A DNA stretch of 64,000 bases. Source: Bilabrum cf. latius (taxonomy: Eukaryota; Bigyra: Bicosoecida; Bigyra; Bicosoecida). Below, piece by piece: positions 9,991-19,769 of the stretch (the stretch's first letter is position 1; every line of letters starts with the position of its first letter). The position numbers were made by a program, and so were the translations under genes. Where the stretch lies: positions 558,001 through 622,000 of the forward strand of contig OZ237766.1 in assembly GCA_965178125.1 (NCBI GenBank), read 5' to 3'. The notes under the pieces are model-generated. The model ran no database searches. It was not told the origin of the DNA and saw only the letters and a list, made by a program, of their open reading frames with translations.

Positions 9991-12385
9991 TCAAAAATTG
10001 CTCCCCGTGCGCCTGTTTGCGCCCCCGCCCCCCTTCGGCGGCACCCGCCGGCGAGCGCGCAGCACTGACGACACCCGAGCCGGGTCCTCGCCCGCCCCCT
10101 CCCCCTCCCCCTCCCCCCTCTCTCTGCCGCCACTGATATCCCGCCCTGTTCCCTAGTCCTAGTCCTAGTCCAGCTGCGGCCCGTCGCTGCCACCGTGCCC
10201 CCTGCTGGCCGAGAGGAGGTGCCAATACGCCGCGCACCGCTGCTGCACCTCCTCAGGAGGACCGATCCCGTCTTTGGCCACCCTGCCGCCGGACAGGCAC
10301 ACCACCTGGTCTGCCACCTGGGCCGCCTGCTGGATGTGGTGCGAAATCAGCACCACCGTGCGATGATTCTCGACAGCCTCCCTTCTCAGCTGCTGCAGCA
10401 TCTCGGCTGCATCGGGCGCGTCATAGCTTGCGTCAGGCTCATCCACCACCAGAACAGGGGCGTTGGACAGCAGCAGCCGAGCGAAGGCCAGCCTCCCTGC
10501 CTCCCCTCCAGACAACTTCACCCCGGTCGGGCCCATGAGGGTGCCCCACCCCTGCGGCCAGCTGGCGCTCACGTCCCCCAGACCCACCTCGTCTGCCAGC
10601 CGTGCCGCTTCGTCCTCCACGAGTTCGGCGCGGGCCAAGCGAAGGTTCTCTAGCGCGGTTGCAACCAGCACGTGGGCGTGCTGCGGTGCGGACGCGATCA
10701 GGCGCCGCGCATCCATCAGCGGAACCTACCTGGTGTCGACCCCCCCCACCCTCACCGCCCCCTCCTGGGGGCATCGCATCCCGCTCAGCAGCCCAATGAG
10801 CGTGCTCTTGCCTGCCCCGTTGCCCCCGCACACAAGGGTCACCGTCCCGGGCTCGCACCGGAAAGACACGCCCAGCACTCCCCGCTCGCCCTATACGGAC
10901 TCGGAGTCACCTTGGTTGTTCCCTGTGCGATGCACGAACCGCGCAGCCTCCACCTCAAGCACGACACCACCCTGTTCGCCACCCCCTTGCATCGTCTTCT
11001 CCGCTCTTCCCCCGCTCCTCATCCTCTTCGTCTACATGCCCTGCACCAGGCCCCGCACTCGCCTGGCTGCAGCCCCGTCAGGATCCATGTCGGGACGGCG
11101 GGCGCAATGGTCCGTGCCAGGGCCAAGGCGCAGTGTGACGAGTGCACCCTGCGAACCGTCCTGCTCCTTCCTCATCTCCTCTCCACCTTCCTCCTCGCCC
11201 TTCTTCTTCTTCTTTCGGCCATCCAGGGGTTGATCCGATCTACCGGTGGACTCGGCCTGCCTTCCCCCCTGCACCTGCCTGCCCTCCTCCAGCATACCGT
11301 GGAGGTGCTGCAGCACGCCCATCTGCGCCCCAGCCCCCGCAATTGCCCTCCTGACCCTTCCCATGGGCACGAACAGCCGGTCCACGTTCCCCCACAGAGC
11401 AGAGCAGTCCCCCACGGTCATGTCCCCTGCCAGCACTCGCGCCCCCGCCATGTACACGCAGGCCAGCAAAGTGCCCGCGTGCACCACCTGCTGCATGGTG
11501 GCAGATACCTGCGTGGCCGTCCAACCGGCTGCCTTCGCCTCCTGTTGCTTCCTGAAGGCAGCCCCCACCCGAGCCCTCACCTGATCCTCCCCGCACAGGC
11601 CCTTGATGGTGGCCGCACCCTGGACAGCGTCTGTCAGCAGCTGGGCCTGCCCCACTGAACGGGTGAGCCAGCGGCTCTTCATAACCTGCTCAGCCTGCGC
11701 ACCTAGGTGCAGGACCAGCCCATCGGCCAGCACGCCCAGCAGGATGGCCCCGGCCACGTTGGGGAGCCGGTAGCGGACGAGCACACGGTAGCACGTGTAC
11801 ACGACGCCCCCAACTGCAGGCAGGACCGTCCAAAGCGTCGAGTCAACGATGCGGTATCCAGCTGGCAGTGCGCGAGTGACGGTGGTCGCCACGTGACCTG
11901 CTTTCCTGGATTCCAGCCAGTCCGCATCGGACGCGAGGATCCGGTCCAGCAGCTTGCCACCGATGCCCTCTTCGACGACCAGACGGGCGCGGTACTGCAG
12001 GTAGTACCTCAGCTCATCGCACCCTCGCACCAGCACTATACAAAGTCCGTACCAAGCGAATACGCTGGCAAATTCGCTGTACCTGGCAGCTGCATCTGTG
12101 CTGCAGTCCTTGCTGTTGCAGAGGACGGTGCTCGCTAAGATGTCCAAAGCCTGCCCCCTTGAGGACCGGCGCATAAAACCTAGAAGCGTACGATGCGATC
12201 AGGCATATCCAGACAGATACAATGTATGCTGCAGACTCCTGCAAGACGAAAGTTAAGCAGGTGCAGCATTCTGATTCATTCAAGAAGCATGCATGCACTC
12301 GGAACCATCTACGCCCAGGCAAGCGGTACGCACAACTGTGCTCGGCAAAGCATAGGGCTGGACAAACTCCCACACAAAGAGCCAT
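9991..12385 (-). pseudogene. ABC half transporter, copy 1, frameshifted
   Basis: Same gene as the intact copy at 52308-54713. The TMD segment (12174 down) and the nucleotide-binding domain are in one frame across TAG at 11032 and others: Walker A GGNGAGKST (about 10803-10825), signature LSGGE, Walker B VLVVDEPD, H-loop ISHH. Near the N-terminus copy 1 has CCCCCTT at about 12154-12160 where copy 2 has CCCCCT, an extra T that throws the first TM segment out of frame. Unless this is a sequencing error the first ~75 residues are lost. The C-terminus carries three TAG alternating with GAC codons and ends at TGA 9991. Confidence 0.75.
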
Positions 12386-12550
12386 GGGACCATTTAAAGC
12401 AAAGTATTTTTGTCTGTAGACCTAACAGCTTGGGTATGCCGCGGCAACGGTACGAATGCGAGGATATGGAGCACGTGCGGCCGTGTCCGGCCGTCCGTAA
12501 TCCGTATTGAGATAATCACACACAAGAAAAACCTATCGAAAGTTCTTAGT

Positions 12551-13141
12551 AGTGCAGGTGCTCAGAAACCAGCTGCGCCAGCAGGAGCAGCTGACATGCA
12601 GGCAGTGGATGCGTGGTGATGCGGCGGCTGCCCTAGCCGCCACGGCCACGCAGGAGCTGATAGCGGCAACCAATGCGAACGCCCGACTACAGCGACGGAT
12701 TTTCAAGCCCCACGGCTTGCGAAAGGATATAGAGAGGCAATGGGCCAAAGGCATGAGCGCGTAATGGGCCAAAGGCATGAGCGCGTGCATGCTCGCCTCT
12801 CTGAAGGATCGTGAGACGCAGAGGAGGAAATGGTGGGTCTCGACCGGGGACCCCGATGTGGGACTGGACCGCGCCTTGTGCCGGGCACACGCTCCGCACC
12901 TGTATGCTTTCTCCTTGTGAAGGCAACAGGCTGGGGGCCTGTGGGGGACCACACTGCTGCGAAGAATGGGAACTCGGCGGCATAGGCTGAGAACGGGGGG
13001 CCTCTGGCCTAAAATTGTCGGGGGTCTTGTAGTCCTTGTTTTAGGGCTCCTCTGGATCTAGGTGATCACCCAAATCCCTTCGGGGGCGACGGTGCATCTG
13101 GGTGCTTACGGAATCTTTACCCAACAATGTATTTCTGTATG
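12551..13141 (+). mobile_element. R1 element, 5'-truncated copy
   Basis: Matches the 3' third of the R1 copies at 15.9-17.3 kb and 46.7-48.1 kb, starting inside the R1 frame (VQVLRNQLRQQEQL) and ending at the shared terminus with TATTTCTGTAT. Truncation at the 5' side with a constant 3' end suggests target-primed retrotransposition. A 24-bp tandem duplication at about 12739-12786 inserts a TAA, so the frame is dead. At 12579-12590 this copy has CAG where R1 at 16725-16736 has TAG. Confidence 0.7.
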
Positions 13142-14392
13142 GTTCTTTGAGCGAACCATTCCCAGGATACGCCGAGCAATTGCCCGCTCTAGCGCCTCTG
13201 TTGGATTGGTGCGGCTTGCGGCACGGGTGGTTGATGAGCTGAGTGTAAGATCAGAACGTGTCCGTTCTGAACTGCCTGCAAGTGGTGGACTGGGGCCTCG
13301 GTGCGAGGCTGGACTGCGAGCTCATCGGACGACCTTTATGCTGCAATGCGAGCTCAGGACCGGAGGGGACATCGTGTGGCTCGCCCTAAAGGGCTCATGC
13401 ACACTCTTGAGAGGATCTGGGCGCGTGAGATGGCGACTTCGCTTCGTTGTGTCTTGCGTGAAAGGGAGTAGTCTAGCTACGTCGTACATGGAAGTCCCGC
13501 TGGTGGCGGATGGCATGTGTTGACGGTCCGGCTGTCCTTACGAGGATGGCTCGGGCTCACTCTCCTTCCCTCTGGTCCTTTGGTGGATGAGTGGCTGAGT
13601 CTCAGGGTGATCGTCTCGGTATGTGTAGCACCATGATGTTTCGGAAATCCTCTTCGAGACGAGGGGTTCTTCTTTCTTTCTTTTGCTTTCTCTTGAGGCT
13701 TTGGCCTTTGCTTTAGGGGGGGGGGCTGCGGGTCTTTTGATCGCGTTGTTCTCTGAGGTCATCTTTGATGGCCCCACCTTGGGGGTGTGACAGCCATTCG
13801 TGGTTGCACATTACTTTGTGTGGTTTGTTTACCCTACAAATTATTCTGGTATTCTGGTTCTTCATCCAACTTCCGGATCCAATCACTGCGCGCCTGTCTC
13901 CTCCCCTAGAGCATCGACCCCAGCACCACCACCACTCGCACTGGCGCTGGCACTGGCATGGCCCCCTCGCTGGCGCTCGCCGCCCTACAGCCGAGTAGCG
14001 GCCGCAACCGCTTCAGTACCCGCCGCAAAGCCTACTGCCCTTGTATCTGACTCTGACTCGTCCATGCCCACCCCCACCAACTCCACCGCAGCTGCATCCT
14101 GCCAGGATCTGCCCCCACCCTCCACACGCGGCCCTCCGTTCCTTCCTCCTCCCTATGCTCGTGTCTTCGCTCTAGCACCAACTCGACGGAGGGGGAGGCG
14201 GGCGCGTACTGCGTCCCAGCCTCTCGGATCGTAAGCACCCGGGGATATGCAAGCCACAGGGGCAGGCCGCCATGGCCATGACTCTGGCCATGCGCCTGTC
14301 CCTGCATGCCGACCTGCCCTGTCTGTGGTTGCCAGCCTGTCTCCACACTGCCTAGGCCTCTTGCACCCGATGATCCTCCCAGTGCACCAGCC
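13142..14392. other. spacer with weak open frames
   Basis: On the minus strand 13538-13777 encodes a short Lys/Arg-rich peptide (KAKAKASRESKRKKEE) ending at TAA; on the plus strand 13142-13523 is open. Neither resembles a known family. 13868-13902 matches 54867-54900 (CTTCCGGATCCAATCACTGC), a small dispersed repeat. 13921-14230 is Pro/Ala-rich low complexity. Confidence 0.3.
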
Positions 14393-15099
14393 TCACGGGC
14401 ACCAGTCTACTTCCCGCCTGCAGCAGCGCTGCTCCGCGCAGCAGCTTGCCGGAGCCGGGGCCCGTCCCAGCGCCTGTTCTAACTTGCACAGCGCAAAATC
14501 CGTGCCCCCGTGCACCGTGAGCCGCCTGATCCCGTCTCTCCATCGCATCAGCCGCAGCCGCCACACGACGCGGCCACTGGGCACGTGATAGGCTCGAAGC
14601 ATCCCATCGGACCCCCTAGCCAGCAGAGACCGCCCCACTGCCCTGAGGCAAAGCACTTGGTGCCTTCACACGGGGTCGCGGAACGTTCGACGAGGTTCCC
14701 CGCCGCAGCCAAAGTAGCCCACTGTGCCGTTCGCTGCACCCACGAACACGCCCCTGCATTGCGCCTGCAGGGACTGCTGCTACTTCCTGTTTTGCGGGTC
14801 ATAACCAGGCCCTAGTATGAAGGAGACAGAGTCTGATTCGTTGTTAACGTGAAATGAGTTGATAAGCGTCTGTGCGATGAAGAGGGGCGGTGGGGCGCTG
14901 CCTGTCTCCGGAGTCCGGACTCACCTGGACCTGGAATGGTGGCTGGCGCAGAGGAAGAGGAGGCAGGTATGGGTGACTGGCTAGGGGAAGGGGGTGTGGT
15001 CCTAGTCGGCTGCCCGCTTATACAATCTCGCGATGTGGATGTGCCCTGCCTCCACCACTTCACCTCCCCATCTATCCCCACCGTAACAGCAACGGACAC
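14393..15099 (-). CDS. WD40-like repeat protein, partial, with introns
   Basis: Minus-strand segments show blade-like strands: VAVTVGIDGEVKWWRQ (15099 down), CRGVFVGAANGTVGYFG (about 14770-14700) and RSLLARGSDGMLRAYHVPSG...VVW (about 14630-14550), each with the small-residue-DG-x-(L/V)-x-(A/W) pattern of WD40 or PQQ blades. The second and third segments share one frame and are separated by one TGA; removing a 27-nt GTGAAG...CTCAG stretch rejoins them (PV/AVGRSLL), which suggests a tiny intron. The first segment is in another frame, so a further intron is needed. A TAG in the second segment sits in a Gln run (RK-Q-QQSLQ). The stop is TGA 14393. The N-terminus and full extent are unresolved. 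Confidence 0.5.
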
Positions 15100-15134
15100 T
15101 CGGGTGCGATCGTCGCATGGAGTATAGCTATCCT

Positions 15135-15660
15135 TCAGCGGTGGGCTGTCTTCGCCTTCATCAGCGCTGCCCGTCCTCGCGGCACCAGGTTCAATACTCT
15201 AGTCCCCCCACGCATCGGGCATTCATGAGAAATCCAGGTCTGTAAGAGCACCCCAATGGCCGCTGTGTGGCTGCCACGCTGTGTGCGCCATATGAGGACG
15301 AAAACAGGATGTGCTAGGGCCGGACTAGGTCTACAACTATGCCCAGGCTGAAAACTGTCGATCGCAATGGGTGCTGGTGCCATGGACGGGAGTGACGGAG
15401 GAGCAGCTTCCCATTGAGCTCCAACATGACGACCCATTTCTCCCTGGGGAGCGTCAGCATTCACGTTCCCTCCAGCGTCTGCTGCCGGCACCCCGTCCTG
15501 CGGCCCGTTCTGAGCCAACCGCCACGGCAAGTTTGTTGTTTTCGGCTGCCCCTACGTGCGCCCGTTTGGCCTTCGCTACAGCCTTCCTCGATCCTTTTCG
15601 AGACAAAATCGAGGATCCTTGAGTGGTCCTGCATGACTGATAAGTGCATAGAGTGGAATA
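15135..15660 (-). mobile_element. fragment of the RT element 3' end
   Basis: Homologous to the end of the RT element at 17.3-17.7 kb (AQNGPQDGVPAA..GGNVNADAPQGEMG and the MQDHSRILDFVSK region), but with indels that shift the frame. A decayed 3' fragment; no intact coding. Confidence 0.55.
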
Positions 15661-15839
15661 TACGATGTTCTTCGCGAACGTCCAAAAGGTATGGTTTAAG
15701 GTTAAGTATTCTCTAAAGAAAAGCGATCGGATCACGGCAAAATCGAACCTTATCGGCGATCCAGACGATGACACACTGAGGATACTTGCAGCCTCCTTCA
15801 GCCTGTATCTCGATGTATTGCCTGCATCTGGCCGGGGGG

Positions 15840-17290
15840 ATCTGATATTTTCGTATTTGTGGACTCAAATCAAAAGCGCACGCTATCACGAAGAAACATC
15901 TGGAAGCAGGGCGTGTTGCTATGGGCCTGCTGGACCTGATCGAGTGTCCCTCGAAGAAGGGCCTTGATGTTGCGGCCAGGTTCATCCACCAGGGCCGATT
16001 CCTGCAGGGACCACCAGTACAGACAGGCCCACTCGGGGCCGCGCTGGCACTGGGATTCAGGATCAAGATGGCAGGGTGGACCCAACGGATCGATGACGCG
16101 AAGGACTGGCTGGGATGCCAGGAGACTGCAAAAAAAGTCACAAAGTGGAGGAAATCCAAATCCGGAGCTGCTGACCGATCGTTCACAAGCCTGAGCCTGG
16201 GATGCTCGCACGATCCGGCACTGTCGGATTGGGACCGGGAGAGAGCCGCGCTCGGAGTGGTCATACTTAACCGGTACGCAACGAAGGGACGGTATGCCTT
16301 CGGACCAGGAGCCATGCCAACAGCAGCGGTGGTGCAGGAATACGGCCACCAAGGAAGACGAATTCTGCGCATCCGAGCTGGATAATACCCGCAACAGGGC
16401 ACGCCCAACCTTCAAGTGATGGGCACCGCGGTAGAGCAGATGGAGCGGGCCGAGCATGACCATCATGCCGGAACGAGACCGTGGCAACCCGATGATGCGG
16501 ATCAGAATAGAGGGAGGTCCCCTGCCTCTCTCCGGAAAGCATGGGCGAAGACAGCTCTCGCTCAGGACCCTTGGGACGAGAAGCTGGAGCACACCAGCAG
16601 GGCCAAGCCAATCGTCGAAGACGCACTCACTCGGATAGAGCGTACGATTGCGCGGTCATCGGAACGGACAGCTGTCAAGGAGCTGGCCAACCGAGTGGTG
16701 CAGGTGATCAGGAACCAGCTGCGCTAGCAGGAGTAGCTGACGTGCAGGCAGTGGATGCGAGGCGATGCGGCGGCTGCTCTTGCCGCCACGGCCACGCAAG
16801 AGCTGATAGCGGCAACCAATGCGAACGCTCGGCTACAGCGACGGATGTTTAAGCCCCACGGCTTGCTAAGGGACATAGAGAGGCAATGGGCCAAAGGCAT
16901 GAGCGCGTGCATGCTAGCCTCTCTGAAGGACCGTGAGACGCAGAGACGGTCATGGAGGAGGAAATGGTGGGTCCCGGCAGGGGACCCTGATGTGGGACTG
17001 GACCGCGCTTTGTGCCGGGCACATGCTCCGCACCTGTATGCTTTCTCCCTGTGAAGGCATCAGGCTGAGGGCTTGTGGGGGACCACATAGATGGCGAATA
17101 AAGGGGACTCGGCGGTGTAGGCTGAGATTGGGGGGCCTTTGGCCTGAAAGGGTCGGGGGTCTTGTAGTCCTTGTTTGAGGACTCCTCTGGATTCAGGTGA
17201 TCACTCGAACTCCTTCGGGGGCAACGGTGCATCTGGGTGCTTGTGGAATCTTTACCCAACAATGTATTTCTGTATTTCTGTATTTCTGGA
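15840..17290 (+). mobile_element. R1 element, longest copy
   Basis: Repeated element of unknown class. This copy starts near GGGGGGATCTGATATTTT, carries one long frame (15921-17054) and ends with a (TATTTCTG)n tail at 17263-17289 preceded by ACCCAACAATG. Partial copies share the 3' end at 12.55-13.14, 46.70-48.1 and 60.82-60.97 kb. A simple-repeat tail plus 5' truncations are what non-LTR retrotransposons leave; no reverse transcriptase is inside it, so it may be a non-autonomous or ORF1-only derivative. It abuts the RT element tail to tail at 17290. Confidence 0.6.
15921..17054 (+). pseudogene. R1 protein, interrupted by one TAA
   Basis: A 378-codon frame with Arg/Ala-rich helical composition and no domain I recognise. 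It reads through TAG at 16725 and 16734 and ends at TGA 17052. A TAA at 16383-16385 follows RIRAG; the inverted copy at 47 kb has CAA there (RAG-Q-YPQQ), so this looks like a nonsense mutation in a transposon copy. Other paralogue differences include TGG here against TAG in the 47-kb copy (SD-W/Q-DRE). Confidence 0.55.
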
Positions 17291-17315
17291 ACAAGGGCCC
17301 GGGACCTACCAGACT

Positions 17316-19640
17316 TCACGCTTCAGCTGCAATGGCCTAAACCACCTAAGCTCCAACCTGGGGACCCATTTCCCCATGGGGAGCGTCAGCATTCACGTTC
17401 CCTCCGGCGCCCGCTGCCGGCACCCCGTCCTGCTGCCCGTTCTGAGCCAACCCTGCCTTGACGTTGGCGATCGCCACGGCGAGGTTGTTGTTTTCGGCTG
17501 CCCCTACAGCCAGGCTGGCAAAGTCCTCTCGGACCGCCCTTGCGAGCGCCCGTTTGGCCTTCGCTGCAGCCCTCCTCGATCCCTTCGAGACAAAATCGAG
17601 GATCCTTGAGTGGTCCTGCATGACCCGTGAGTACATAGCGTGGTACACACGCTGTTCCCCGCGCACGTGCTGGTGCTAGGCGGCAACGGAGAGGCGAGCC
17701 TTTGCCACGGAAGACCACGAGAGGCGCGCGTTGGCCGGACGAGTCGGAACCCGCCGCCCTTTGTCCTCCTGCCTCTTCTTCCGCAGCTTATCGAGCACCT
17801 ACAGGAACTCGACCGACTTCTCCCCGATCCCCCCCAACACGTCCACCACAAAGGGTACGACCCGCACGCCACTGCGTACCGCCCCTTTCTGCGTCCTCAC
17901 GGTCCCAGGACACCACTTGTCTTCTCCTCCGATCCGGACGCCGAGCGCTCCGAGGTCGACGGGCCTGCCGTAGCTGGCCAGCTTCGTGGCATGCGCGGCC
18001 CGCAGAGCAGACCCCTCTTGCCAGTCGCTGCCAATCCTCCACGACGAGCGGTCCCACCGGTAAGTTGCCGCAGTGGAATCAACCACCGTGACATCGATGA
18101 GATAAGCCGTCCCCTCGTGCTCAAAGAATAGGTCGCCTCGTGGCACGAGCGGACCGCGCCGACCCGGCAGCCGGGCCACTTGGCCCTCTGGCTCCCGGAT
18201 AGGGCGTCTGCCCGTGGCCTCGCGGACCACCTGCTCGAGCACGTTGAGCACCCGGAAGTGCCTGCGGCCTGGAAGGCCTCCGCAGACACGCTTGTCCTTG
18301 CACGTGGCACCGTGGCGAACTGACTAGATCAGTTCGACTACCTTGCCCTGCTTCCGGCACCCCGGGCAGATCCGCGTGACGCGCCACGCCTCCCCACATG
18401 CACCGTGCGTTGCCCCAAGAGGTTGTGGGGGACAGCTGCACGGCTGTGGGATGGCGAGACGCTGGCAGAACATGCCCCGGGCATCTTCAGGCTCGACTCG
18501 GCTCAGGACAGAGAGCGGCGCATGCAGCCAAGACCCGGCTCCTTGGGACCTGGCGGCGCGGATTGTGGCTCGCGCCACTCCTGCGTACTCTCTGGTGACT
18601 GCATCGACTGGAGCGAGTCTGTCGTGCGCAAGCGGAGATGAGGCATCCCAGAGGAGCCTCTCCACCTGCACTCGCTCAGCCAGTGCCGTCACATGGCTCT
18701 GGTTGTGCCCTCCTGCGGCACCTTCGAGAAAACGAATAACCGCCTGCGATGCGGTGGGTGCCGGCTGCTCCCCAGCCAGCTGCCTCGTCACCCATGCCCG
18801 AAGGTCCTTCACCTCCAGGCGCCAGGGTTCAGTGGCCCCACCGCACAGCTCCATACGGGCTGCCTTCTCGGCTGGGCTGCCCAGGAGTTCCGAAGTGCGG
18901 GCTGTGTCGTGGGGGGGACGTCAGCCTCCGGAACAAGTGGAAGGAACGGACTCGGGAAACCAGCCATCCCGAAATTGTCTTGCTTCCCCTCTTGTACGAG
19001 TCTCCCGTACTTCGAGATTGCGGTCATCACAGTGTCCACAAGGGAGTTCAGGCGCGCGGTGCGCCCTCGCAGTGGGTTCAGCAGAGGGGGTGCCTCCCCG
19101 GCACCTGCCGCCGCACCTTCCCCGACCTCCTCCGCCGGGTCCCACTGGTTGAGCGCCACCTGCAGGTGTGGCAGGTTGAAGTCGCGTGCTACCCTCGCCA
19201 ACCAGGGCCACACATCCAACAACCCCCCGACGCACATTGCCTCCCGGGTTAAATCGGCAGGCACGAGCCCCACTCCGAGGCCCCCACGGGCAACGGATAG
19301 CGGACCCAGCACGTCCGACACCTGTCTCTGGGCCTGCGAGAGAGCGCTTACACGCATCCCTGTCAGGAACTCCAGAAACGCTCCCTACACCTCCTTCAAA
19401 TGGGGTGTCATCCCGTCCTTGAGCTCGGGCAAGAGGTACCCGCTCCTGTGCACGTGCGTCCACGCCGGCACAACGCACCGAGCAAACAGTGCGCGCGCAC
19501 TGATTGGGTCCAGGTAGGCCAGGCGAAAAGCCTGAACCACCGTCTCTTCCAAGCGTCCCTTCAAGACTTGTTCGGCCACTCCGACGTCGGTCCCTATGCT
19601 CGTGGACCACTCCTTCGAGCCTATCCTCCTGGTCTGGCGC
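17316..19640 (-). pseudogene. C-terminal half of a non-LTR retrotransposon polyprotein
   Basis: Domains in order: an RT thumb-like stretch (LARLFARC-type ALFARCVVPAWTHV..., then ARGGLGVGL), a Cys/His cluster with CRQ/CPGCRKQGK (CGEAWRVTRICPGC), and a PD-(D/E)XK-like nuclease end: RHFRVLNVLEQVVREA, then PRGDLFFEHEGTAYLIDVTVV. This order is known from restriction-like-endonuclease non-LTR retrotransposons and related RT-domain proteins of plants and fungi. The frame changes by one base near 18860, so the copy is broken. It crosses TAG at 19385, 18324, 17799, about 17677 and 17346 and ends at TGA 17316-17318. The RT catalytic (YxDD) part is missing: the element is 5'-truncated at about 19640 against the Nudix gene. 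Confidence 0.7.
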
Positions 19641-19769
19641 CAATAGGTGGACCAGGTGCTAATAGGTGGCTCGGGAGGGGGAGAAGAACGACGTTTTCTG
19701 GCCGGGATCGATAGGAGTAGCGTGCAGGTTTGGGAATATCAGATTACCACTGGTGGCACCGAACGCACC

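Larger units (their letters stand above)
6278..12495 (+). repeat. segmental duplication block D1, copy 1
   Basis: This 6.2-kb block (WW-methyltransferase gene, spacer, ABC half transporter) recurs in the same orientation at about 48594-54829 with only scattered substitutions and small indels. Outside the limits given the two sequences diverge abruptly (upstream of the shared CCTGCTGACGCTTGCG and downstream of GCGGCCGTGTCC). Boundaries were read by eye. Confidence 0.85.
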
